Assembly (NCBI GenBank): GCA_964251665.1
Contig: CAXUKO010000004.1
Span: 350,419 to 414,418 of the forward strand
Direction of reading: 5' to 3'
DNA: 64,000 nucleotides
Source of the DNA: JBBQLG01 sp964251665
GTDB taxonomy: Bacteria; Bacteroidota; Bacteroidia; Cytophagales; Spirosomataceae
Made by a program: the position numbers and the translations under genes. This document shows positions 27,461-36,600 of the stretch, piece by piece (within the stretch, counting starts at the first letter, position 1; each line of letters starts with the position of its first letter). The notes under the pieces are model-generated. The model was not told the origin of the DNA and searched no databases. It saw nothing but the letters and a program-made list of their open reading frames with translations.

Positions 27461-29173
27461 ATGAACAGCATCAACCAGTATTCCCGCATTCTGCTCCTGT
27501 TTATGAGCCTGCTGGCGGTCGGCTACGCGTGTAAACCCAAGCCGCAGGATACGCCCCAGCCCCAGGCCGGACCCACGATCACCAGTATCGATCCGGCGAC
27601 GGCACCCGTTGGCAGCACCATCGCCATCAACGGTACGAACTTCGACGCCAATTCAACCGGCAACACGGTTACGATTGGTGGCGTACAGGCCACTATTGTC
27701 TCGGTCACGCCCACCCGGATTATTGTTACGGTGCCTGCCGGTGCAGTAGCCGGTCCGATTTCGGTTACGGCCGGCGGCCAGTCGGCGCAGAGCACGGTTT
27801 CGTTTACACCCGGCAGTACCACGCCGGTGCCCGCAGGCGCCAAACCAATCGCCGAAAAACAGGGGACGTATTTCAGAAATCAAACCTGGAGCAGCGACAG
27901 TATATACGTGCTGCGGGGCATGGTCTATATCCCCGAAAATTACACGCTGACCATTGCGCCAGGGACTATTATCCGGGGAGCCGGACCCGAGCGTGACCCC
28001 TCCGGCACGAACCACCCCGGCACGCTCGTGATTGAGCGTCGCGGTCAGCTTATTGCCAAAGGCACCGCTACTCAGCCAATCGTGTTTACCTCGGCCAAAG
28101 CCGTTGGCCAGCGCAGCTACGGCGATTGGGGCGGCCTGGTACTGGTTGGTAAATCGCCCATCAACCGGCCGGGTGCCACAGCCCTGCCAAATGGGGTGCG
28201 CAATACGGTACAGACCTACGGCGAACCGGCCGATAACTCGGGTGTCCTGCAGTACGTGCGGATTGAATATGCGGGGGCCGTACAGCCGACTACGCCAACT
28301 TCCCGGCTCGCCGGACTGACGTTGATTGGGGTAGGGGCGAACACCGTTATCGACCATGTTCAGGTATCGTACAGTGGGGGTGATGCCTATTCGTGGTTCG
28401 GCGGTACGGTAAATCTGAAGAACCTGTTTGCCTTCAGCAACTTCGACGACGACTGGAGTTCGGCCTGGGGCTATGCCGGGAATGTTCAGTTCGGGGCGGC
28501 CCTGCGCGACCCGAACGTAGCCGATCTGTCGGGCTCAAACGGGTTTGAGGTGGAAAATTACGAAACGACCGAAACGGCCGATGTGTCGGCGGTGGTGCCG
28601 ATCAACGGACAGACGCAGGCTGCGCCCGTCTTTGCCAACTTCAGCAGTTTTGCGTTCAGCGGCACGCCCGTAGCGACCAACGCTGCCAACGGCACCGGCG
28701 CTTACCAGTCGGCCATCAACCTGCGCCGAAACAGTGCCATCAGCATTTATAACTCGCTCTTCTACGGCTATCCGCAGGGCGTACGGCTGGAATCGGCGGG
28801 AACCGCATCGGCGCTGACGAGTGGGGCCATTGATCTGAAAGGAATTGTGCTGGCCAACGTGACTACGCCAATCGTGGGAGCGGGGGTAATCACCACCGAT
28901 CAGGCCACGACGTACTTTACTACCGGGCGGAATAATCAGATTATTGCCTCGACGGATGTGGCGTCGTTGCTGCTCAATACGGAAACCTTCAGTCTGAGTG
29001 CACCTGGTCTTCTGCCGCAGACCGGATCGCCCCTGTTAACGGGCGCGGTAACGGGCGGTAAGGTGGGCGGGGCCTTCTTTACGGCTGTTACTTACCGGGG
29101 AGCGTTTGGTACCACCAACTGGCTCACCGGCTGGACCAACCTGAATCCCCAGACGACGGATTATGACCGTTAA
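27461..29173 (+). CDS. IPT/TIG-domain lipoprotein, last gene of EPS operon
   Basis: The 570-residue product has a lipoprotein signal (LLLFMSLLAVGYAC, lipid Cys at about 24). An IPT/TIG domain follows (about 38-117, with TITSIDPATAPVGSTIAING and ARITVTVPAGAVAGP-type strands). The rest is a repeat-rich beta domain (WSSDSIYVLRGMVYIPENYT, GTLVIERRGQLIAKGTATQP, GDWGGLVLVGKSPIN, NFDDDWSSAWGYAGNVQFGA) seen in many Bacteroidota secreted proteins. It is probably on the outer membrane surface. Being the last gene before the terminator at 29226 makes it a candidate for anchoring, binding or modifying the exported polymer, which is an inference. Confidence 0.85.
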   Translation: MNSINQYSRILLLFMSLLAVGYACKPKPQDTPQPQAGPTITSIDPATAPVGSTIAINGTNFDANSTGNTVTIGGVQATIVSVTPTRIIVTVPAGAVAGPISVTAGGQSAQSTVSFTPGSTTPVPAGAKPIAEKQGTYFRNQTWSSDSIYVLRGMVYIPENYTLTIAPGTIIRGAGPERDPSGTNHPGTLVIERRGQLIAKGTATQPIVFTSAKAVGQRSYGDWGGLVLVGKSPINRPGATALPNGVRNTVQTYGEPADNSGVLQYVRIEYAGAVQPTTPTSRLAGLTLIGVGANTVIDHVQVSYSGGDAYSWFGGTVNLKNLFAFSNFDDDWSSAWGYAGNVQFGAALRDPNVADLSGSNGFEVENYETTETADVSAVVPINGQTQAAPVFANFSSFAFSGTPVATNAANGTGAYQSAINLRRNSAISIYNSLFYGYPQGVRLESAGTASALTSGAIDLKGIVLANVTTPIVGAGVITTDQATTYFTTGRNNQIIASTDVASLLLNTETFSLSAPGLLPQTGSPLLTGAVTGGKVGGAFFTAVTYRGAFGTTNWLTGWTNLNPQTTDYDR

Positions 29174-29225
29174 CGCATAAGGCCGGTCGGCGGAACAACT
29201 CAGGAACCGTAAACCGGTACTATTG

Positions 29226-29270
29226 AACGCAGGCAGTTGGTGTCAACCGCCTGCCTGCGTTTTATTTTTT
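29226..29270 (+). terminator. Intrinsic terminator closing the EPS operon
   Basis: Stem arms at 29226-29236 and about 29251-29261, with extra pairing inside, are followed by TTTATTTTTTT. It lies 52 bases past the stop of the IPT/TIG lipoprotein gene. Confidence 0.85.
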
Positions 29271-29409
29271 TACGCACGGCCAATCGGTATTATCGTCTCA
29301 TTCCACCCATACGCTGCCTGCCTGCTCTTCGTTAGCAGCAAATAAGTGTGCCCCTGCGAAAAGGGATAACAAATGCCCCAATCCTATTTTTTATTAGTAT
29401 AGTTAAAAT

Positions 29410-31008
29410 ATGGGCTTTATGGTTAATTACTTCCAGATTGATGCCTTGTCGCGCAACAGCAGAAAAGGCATGCCGCTGCTAAGTATAAGTCTCGTTCTGA
29501 TCATCACCATTAGCCTGATTACTTCGCTGTTTTTTAAGGAGAAGTGGTTGTGGATGGATGAAGTTCTTAGTTATACGCTGCTTGCCGACCCGTCGCTGCG
29601 GCACGCCAACGATGCGCTGGTGAGTGGCATGGATGCCAACCCGCACATTTTCGTCAACCTGTACTGGCTCATCGGGCATGGTATCAGCCTGAATCCCCAA
29701 TTTTTGCGGGCCGTAACCATTGTCATTTTTGCCGGGGCCATGGCCCTGTTTTTTCGTTACATCACCCGCCTGATCGGGACGCCGGTTACGAATTTTGTGC
29801 TGATGACGGTTATTATCAGCCTGACGTACCTGAATCTGACCTTATCAACTCAAATCCGGGCCTATGCTCTGTTTCTGCTCATTGGCTGTGGCTATTTCAT
29901 CACCCTGCACCGGCTGATTACGTCGCCCAACCGGGTATCTCTGCTGCTGATGCATACCGGTTTGGGGCTGCTGCTGGCCCTTACCCATAATTTTGGCCTG
30001 TTCTACCTGGCCGCTTCGGGCGCTTTTATGCTGGGATTATGGCTGTGGTCGGGAGATCGCCGGTACGGGCTGGTTGTTGGTACGCACGGACTCATTCTGC
30101 TGAACTGGTTTATCTTGTGGTATCCTGATTTCGCCATTCAGACCGAAGCGGGTAAACCACACTCCTGGATTCCGCTGCCCACCGTGTCCTCGTTCTTCCA
30201 TACCGTTGGTGAGCTGGCCCCCTCGTTTTCGGCAAAACTCGAGCATACCCCTACGTTTGCCTTTCTGGCCGTACTGCGGTTTGCTCTCTTAGTGGGGCTG
30301 TTTTTGTACATAGCCCTGCCCCGGCTGAAGAGGGGTTTTGTTGCCTTTCGGCAGGACAGGGCTTTTTCGTTTTATCTCCTGTCGGGCTTCATCTACGTAG
30401 CCGTCATCGTTATTGCGCTGGTGGTATCGCTGCTGCATACGTCGGTGTTTCTGAGCCGGTATTTCTGGCCGAGCCACCTGCTGGTGATCTATCAGTTGAT
30501 CTACGCGTTCTATTACATACTGCCTGAAGTGCGCGTGCCACGGCTCATTCGGTTGCTGCCCGTATACGCGGTTTTACTGATGGCTTTTCTGTTTTATCAG
30601 AACCGGAAGCTGGTTATTTTCCCGAGTCAGGTGGTCAGCTACCTGCCTCAGCTTGATCCGCGCTACCCGGTTTTTGTGGAGACAGCGGATTACTTTTTGC
30701 CCATTTGGTTTCACCGGAAAACGTCAGGAATCCGGTACCTGCTGGACTGGCAGACGGCTTCTATGCCGACTAACATTTTGAGTGCTACCGTCGAGCATAA
30801 AATCCTGAAATCAGTGCGGGAGAAGTACCGGATAAATGGTCTGGTAACCAAGGAGGAGTTTAACCGGGCTAATTTTCCGCATTTCTACGTAATCGACGAA
30901 TCGAGTGTCTACGAATTTGAGCACTATCTGAAGACGAAGAAAATTCGGGTTGTGCAGGAACTGCCCATCGCCATTGCCGGGCATCGTCTGCTGGAGTGCA
31001 CGTTCTGA
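29410..31008 (+). CDS. GT39/ArnT-like membrane glycosyltransferase
   Basis: The 532-residue product is a multi-spanning membrane protein with about ten helices. The N-terminal loop EKWLWMDEVLSYTLLADPSL contains the Asp-Glu motif (DE) found in lipid-phosphate-sugar dependent GT-C transferases, and DANPHIFVNLYWLIGHGI follows as the usual His-containing region. The C-terminal 130 residues are a soluble periplasmic-type domain. It would transfer a sugar from a polyprenyl-phosphate donor. An ATG at 29419 is an alternative start. It lies 3' of the operon terminator, with its own upstream region, and is convergent with the CheB gene. Confidence 0.85.
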   Translation: MGFMVNYFQIDALSRNSRKGMPLLSISLVLIITISLITSLFFKEKWLWMDEVLSYTLLADPSLRHANDALVSGMDANPHIFVNLYWLIGHGISLNPQFLRAVTIVIFAGAMALFFRYITRLIGTPVTNFVLMTVIISLTYLNLTLSTQIRAYALFLLIGCGYFITLHRLITSPNRVSLLLMHTGLGLLLALTHNFGLFYLAASGAFMLGLWLWSGDRRYGLVVGTHGLILLNWFILWYPDFAIQTEAGKPHSWIPLPTVSSFFHTVGELAPSFSAKLEHTPTFAFLAVLRFALLVGLFLYIALPRLKRGFVAFRQDRAFSFYLLSGFIYVAVIVIALVVSLLHTSVFLSRYFWPSHLLVIYQLIYAFYYILPEVRVPRLIRLLPVYAVLLMAFLFYQNRKLVIFPSQVVSYLPQLDPRYPVFVETADYFLPIWFHRKTSGIRYLLDWQTASMPTNILSATVEHKILKSVREKYRINGLVTKEEFNRANFPHFYVIDESSVYEFEHYLKTKKIRVVQELPIAIAGHRLLECTF

Positions 31009-31015
31009 GCCGGAA

Positions 31016-32071
31016 TTACGTCGACAGTTTAGGCACGGTGCTAAGATCGCCACTTAAGGACTCATGGTGCAGCAGCGAGTCATGCACCGTTTTTGATTGT
31101 GTTTTGACGACACGTGCTTTCTCGAAGAAAATCCGGGCAATGTCGTTCTGGCTGTCTTTTTCAAAATGCTGCCCAAGTCGCGAAAGCAGCATATTCGTTT
31201 CTTCAAGGCCCCGCATGGCCTGCCAGAGGACAGCTTCTACGCTGGTCGTGAGTTCCGACAGCAGGGCACTGATGGTGTAGGCATGGCCGGTATGGCATCG
31301 AAACCGGGTTATCTTTCCTTCCTTTAGCTGAGTAAGCGCGCCATGACATTCGGGGCAGGTAAAGGGCGTTAACTCACCCATATCAATAATGCCCATCTCG
31401 AAGGCATTGTCCTGACCGGCAATCACAATTTCGGTTTCTAAAAGCCGGAGTTCCTTATGGGTTAACGTCGGTTTCAGCGATGCCGGTTCTGCCGTTAGCC
31501 GGGCCAGTAAAGCGGCTATTTCGCGGGCTGGAACGGAGTAATCAATCTGCACTTCTTCCTGCGCATTGGCAGGCATTTGCGGAAACAGGGCATCTTCGGG
31601 CTGCTGAATCACGGTTATGCCGCCCAGGCGTTTTATCGACCAAAGCCCCGACGTACCATCATCCAGCGCCCCCGACAGCACCACACCAATTACGCGGGGT
31701 CCGTAGGTATAAGCCGCTGACCGAAACAGTGCATCGGCTGAGGGGCGAAACCGGTTCTCCTTTGGTCCGCGTTTAACGATCAGTTTTTCACGTTCGACCA
31801 TCAGGTGATGGTCCGGGGTGGCTACGTAAATCTTCCCCGGCCGGATCACCGCGCCGTCTTCGGCCGACAGGGCTTCCAGCGGCCCGATGCGGGTGAGAAT
31901 ATGGTGCAGATTACTTACTGAGTAAGGGGGAATATGCTGAACCACTAAAATAGCCGCCGGAAAATCGTGCGGTAAGGCACCTATAATCTCCATCAGGGCT
32001 GGTAAGCCACCGGCAGAAGAGCCAATAACAACTATATCGTGATGGTCCGGCTTCGGTTTTGGCGCTTTCAT
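31016..32071 (-). CDS. Orphan CheB-type methylesterase with Zn-ribbon-like C-terminus
   Basis: The 351-residue product opens directly with the CheB esterase domain and lacks the response-regulator receiver domain. The catalytic triad is visible: Ser 19 in GSSAGG, His 46 in VVQHIPP, and Asp in LSGALDDGTSG. After residue about 200 an added segment has CPECHGALTQLK and RFRCHTGHAYT, which look like a zinc ribbon, and then a helical region. No CheR, CheA or receptor gene is nearby. In known CheB proteins the domain removes methyl groups from receptor glutamates; here a different target or a CheB-CheR-like signalling protein partner elsewhere is likely. It is convergent with the GT39-like gene. Confidence 0.85.
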   Translation of the reverse strand: MKAPKPKPDHHDIVVIGSSAGGLPALMEIIGALPHDFPAAILVVQHIPPYSVSNLHHILTRIGPLEALSAEDGAVIRPGKIYVATPDHHLMVEREKLIVKRGPKENRFRPSADALFRSAAYTYGPRVIGVVLSGALDDGTSGLWSIKRLGGITVIQQPEDALFPQMPANAQEEVQIDYSVPAREIAALLARLTAEPASLKPTLTHKELRLLETEIVIAGQDNAFEMGIIDMGELTPFTCPECHGALTQLKEGKITRFRCHTGHAYTISALLSELTTSVEAVLWQAMRGLEETNMLLSRLGQHFEKDSQNDIARIFFEKARVVKTQSKTVHDSLLHHESLSGDLSTVPKLST

Positions 32072-32219
32072 GCAGGTAGTGGGCTTTACATACTCAGGCC
32101 GGTAGGTCTTGAGCGGGGGTTAGCTTGAGCAAGGGTTTAAGTTAACGTAATTAATGGGAAAACTGTCTTCGGCGGGGAATGTCCTACTCTCCCGATACGG
32201 TAACAGACGTCGGCCCTGA

Positions 32220-33374
32220 CTACTCTTTTTCGTCGACCTTACCGATCTTTTTGGCGCGCCGGGGAAGCTGATTGGCCAGCTGGCGCAGGGATTTGATGGG
32301 GGGCCGTGGCTTTTCGGCCTCCCCAATCAGGAAGCCGTAGGCCTGCAGGGAATCGACCGAGTCGAATATAACCTTCAGGATCGCCGTCATGGGCAGGGCC
32401 AGTATCAGGCCCGGTAATCCCCAGACACTCTCCCATAGTATTAAGGTAACAATAGCCGCCAGCGGGTTAATGCTCACCTTTGACCCGACGACGTAGGGCG
32501 TAATGAAGTTACCTTCCAGCATTTGTACTCCCAGAAAAAGGCCAATAACGCCGAGCGCTTTCAGCGGATCATCCTGCGTAACCAGCGTGTAGGCCGCCGG
32601 CAGCAGTGAACCGAGCGAAATGCCGAAGTACGGTATCAGCACCAGACAGGCCCCCAAAAAACCAAAAAATACGGCATAGTCGACGCCCAGAATAAGCAGC
32701 CCTACCGTCATCAGGCTGCCGATGATCAGGATCACCAGCACCAGACCGGCCAGATAGTCCTTCACCACGGTATAGATTCCCTCAAATACATGGTCGATCC
32801 GGGCGCGACCCGTACCGGCAAAGACTTTATAAAAGAACGAGCGGAAAAAATCCCGGTACAGCAAAAAGAAAAAGGTGAACAGCAGCACCAGAAAAACCTT
32901 GGTCAGCGAACTGGTCGTGGCCAGCAGGGTCGAACTAAGGATAAGTCCACTGCGGGACAGGGCTTCCTTAACGTACTGCTGCACCTGCGAGGCCTGCCGC
33001 TGCCGGTCAATGTGGAACCGTTCGGATGCCAGCGTCTGGAGTTTGGCTATGTACTCCGTGCCCCGTTGAATAAGCTTGGGGATAACCGCCGAAAAGTTGC
33101 TGACCTGTAACGAAACGGCGTAGAACAGGCCCGAAATAATGGCCAGCATGCACACTAAGCACAACAGACTGGCCAGAATGCGCGGTACGCCCCAGCCCTC
33201 GAGCCGCTGAGCCAGCGGAAACAGCAACACCGAAAAGAGCATGGCAAACACTAACGGAATCAACAGCCCCTGTAATCCCTGAAGACCATAAATAAGGATA
33301 ATCAGCGAGACCAGCACACAGGCGATCTGGAGATAAAGGGGTGATTTCTGTTCGGCTGGAGGAATCGGTGTCAT
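32220..33374 (-). CDS. AI-2E family transporter
   Basis: I chose the ATG at 33374 (MTPIPPAEQKSP), 384 residues; the frame is open 14 codons further upstream to 33416. It has a pair of N-terminal helices (QIACVLVSLIILIYGLQGL), a central cytoplasmic-type region with many charges, and a C-terminal block of helices containing NFITPYVVGSKVSINPLAAI and LILWESVWGLPGLILALPMT, the standard AI-2E signature. The tail is basic. Despite the family name, members often transport ions or other small molecules, so the substrate is unknown. Confidence 0.9.
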   Translation of the reverse strand: MTPIPPAEQKSPLYLQIACVLVSLIILIYGLQGLQGLLIPLVFAMLFSVLLFPLAQRLEGWGVPRILASLLCLVCMLAIISGLFYAVSLQVSNFSAVIPKLIQRGTEYIAKLQTLASERFHIDRQRQASQVQQYVKEALSRSGLILSSTLLATTSSLTKVFLVLLFTFFFLLYRDFFRSFFYKVFAGTGRARIDHVFEGIYTVVKDYLAGLVLVILIIGSLMTVGLLILGVDYAVFFGFLGACLVLIPYFGISLGSLLPAAYTLVTQDDPLKALGVIGLFLGVQMLEGNFITPYVVGSKVSINPLAAIVTLILWESVWGLPGLILALPMTAILKVIFDSVDSLQAYGFLIGEAEKPRPPIKSLRQLANQLPRRAKKIGKVDEKE

Positions 33375-33678
33375 AGACAGTGACGTCAGAATAAGCTGAT
33401 TTAACTGATACATCAAAGAATAAAAAACGGCTATTTGTTTTCAGGCTAACCGGCCTCAGCGGCAGCCGCCAGCTTCTACTGAGGATCTACAGATATTGTC
33501 TACTTATCAATAGAAGAAATGAAATTTTGCCATTTAGTTTAAAGAAAATAATATTTATAAATATTTAGTATATAGATTCAGTGTTTAGCGCTATGTTTAC
33601 GAAGGTAATTAAACGCCAACCCGGTACCTGCGGCACGCTATTTGATTGCTGATTATTTACCTACCGTAACTTTTACCC
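33375..33678. other. Divergent intergenic region upstream of the giant T9SS protein
   Basis: A 304-bp gap between the minus-strand permease and the plus-strand giant gene. The section 33515-33590 is AT-rich. A TTTTG near 33523 followed by a TAATATTTA element about 19 bases later loosely resembles a Bacteroidota sigma-70 promoter (TTTG/TAnnTTTG). The match is weak. No small gene is supported. Confidence 0.35.
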
Positions 33679-36600
33679 ATGATTCACTCACGACTCACAG
33701 CGCTCGCCCGCTGTGGCCTGGCTCAACTGGTATTGTTGGGTGCATTCGTACCCGTCGCTTCGGCCCAGACCACGTATTACGTAGCCGCCAACGGCAGCGA
33801 CTCCAACGATGGGCGCTCGGTGAACAGCCCCTACCAAAGCCTCGCCAAAGTAAACACCCTGCCCCTGCAGCCCGGCGATCAGGTCCTTTTCCGGCGGGGC
33901 GACACCTTCCGCGGGGGCGTAGTAGTCCGCCGGTCCGGGACCGATGCCCAGCCGATCACCTTCGATGCCTACGGGGCCGGTGCCCGGCCCATCATCAGCG
34001 GCAGTACCCTGCTCACCAACTGGACGAGTCTGGGCAACAACCGCTGGCAAACTACTTGTACGGCCTGTGCCGGGCGGGTAACGGGCCTGTATCGTCACGA
34101 TAACGCGCTGCCCCTCGGTCGATACCCCAACGGGGGTGAGACCAACAAAGGCTACCTCACCATTCAGTCGCATCAGGGCCGCGCTCAGATTACCTCGCAG
34201 CAGGGCATTCCCCTCAACCTGAATACCGGCTGGAATGGGGCTGAAGTCGTTATCCGGGCTACGCAGTGGATCACCGACCGCTACGGCCTGAGCAGCCAAT
34301 CGGGTAATTCGCTGAATCTGACCAGTGCCGGTGGGGGGTATGGCCTCCAGGATGGCTGGGGATACTTTGTACAGAATCATCCTGCTGCGCTGGATCAGGA
34401 AGGCGAATGGGCGTTTGACGCTTCGTCGAAACAGATTCAGTTGTACGACGCTTCGGGCGACCCCAATACACAGGCGATTACGGTCGCAACGGCCGAACGG
34501 GCGGTCGAACTGGTCAATGCAGCCAACGTAACGCTCCGTAACCTGAACCTGACGCAGTCCCTGGGGGCTAACCTGTCCGTGAGTTCCGGCTCGAACCTGA
34601 CGTTCTCGAACCTCGACATCCTGAACGCGGGCGAAGACGGGGTGTCCATCACCGGATCGGGCCGGAATGTGCTCATCGAAAACAGCACCATTCAATACGT
34701 GAATAACAACGGGGTTGGCATTGGCGGCTACCAGAACGTTACCTTCCGGGGCAATACGCTGCGGCATGTGGGGATCGATGCCGGGCGGAGTAAGAACGGC
34801 GATGGTCAGGCCAACGGCCTGCAGACGTCCGTTGGGCAGGGGATGCTGATTGAAAACAACGTGATCGACAGCATCGGCTACAACGCCATTTCGTACACCA
34901 ATGGTACGACGATCCGCAAAAACGTCATCTCCAATTTCTGCCTGACCAAGAGCGACGGCGGAGCGATCTACGTCTGGAACGGGAATAAAAATACCCTGAC
35001 GGATATTCACGTCGTATCGAACATCATCTACAACGGCATTGGCGCGCCCGAAGGCACCCCCGGTGGCGGCTATTCCGGTGCGAATGGCATTTACTTCGAC
35101 GACTGCACGCAGAACGCTGAGGTAACGAATAACACGATCTTTAACTGTACCGGGCTGGGCATTTTTCTGCACGCGACGTCAAACCTGACCCTGACGAACA
35201 ATACCAGCTACAATAACGGTGAGGGACAGTTGTCCATGCATGACAACAATGGTAACTGCTCCATTCGGGGCAATACCATTCAGAATAACGTGTTCGCCAG
35301 TCGGCTGCCCACGCAGTTTGTGGCCAAATTTGAATCGAACACCAATGATCTGAACCAGTACGGTACGTTTGATAACAACTTCTACATTCGTCCGTTTGAA
35401 GACGTATTTAAAGTACGGGCGGTCTGGGCGGCTAACGGCAGAACTACCGTTTCGGATTTGCCCTTAGCCCAGTGGCAGAGCCAGTTTAACCAGGATTTAC
35501 ACACCCAGAACAGCCCGCTGACGTATCCGACAACGGTGCTGACACCAACGGGGACGGTGCTTCGGAACGATGCCTTCACCAGCGACAGCAACGGCTGGGG
35601 CGTCTGGAGTCCATACAGCAATGGCCGGGTAGACCGGGACGATGCCGGTAAACTCGATGGCGGGTCGCTGCGGATGTCGTTCCCGAATGCGTCCAATCAG
35701 GCCAATTCGTACATGCTGGTGACGGCCGGTATGGGGAGCGTGAGTAAGGGTAAAACTTACCAGGTTGATTTTGACGCCATCGGCACGGGTGCCAAACGGG
35801 TGGAGGTATTTATCCGGCAGCAGTCGGGCTCCTACAGCGATCTGGCTCCGCGCTCAATCCTGCTGGTCAGCGCAGCCCGTCAGCATTACACGGCCGCGTT
35901 TACCGCCACCACCGACGAGGCCAATGCCATTCTGGTGTTTCAGGTGTACGAAGACGGCCAAACGGCCTGGATCGACAATCTGAAGCTACAGGGCGCTACG
36001 GCCACCCCCAATAACCCCGACGATTTTATGCGGCTGGTCTATAACGCAACCGATCAGAGCACGTCCGTAAGTATGGGCGGCAACTGGCGCGACGCCCGTA
36101 ATCAAGTCTACGCCGGGTCGGCTACTCTGGCCCCGTTTTCGTCGCTGCTGCTGCTGAAAGACAATGCGCCCACGGCACCGACCCCGACGCCCGTTACGCT
36201 GCGGGACCCGGAAAATCCGGCCAATGCCGTCAACGGGCTGGATTACCAGTATTACGAAGGTATCTGGCTCTCCATACCGGACTTTAGTAAGCTGACACCC
36301 GCCAAAACGGGTACGGCTGGCAGTGTCGATCTGTCGGTACGCAGCCGCGACGACCTGTTCGGCATGCGCTATCAGGGCTATGTCAACATCCCGACCGATG
36401 GCCTGTACACGTTTTACACCGCATCGGATGATGGCAGTAAGCTGCTCATCGGCACAACGGAGGTGGTCAATAACGATGGCCTGCACGCCACCCAGGAGCA
36501 GTCGGGCACCATCGGGCTTAAGGCGGGTAAACACGCACTTACCCTGCTGTATATTCAGGGTGGGGGTGGTCAGGTACTCACCGCCAGTTATGCCGGTCCC

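Noticed and set aside
33688..35172. 494-codon minus-strand ORF inside the giant T9SS gene
   Set aside because: It is antisense to the beta-helix coding region and has no sensible domain pattern; the plus-strand frame has a signal peptide and clear domains.
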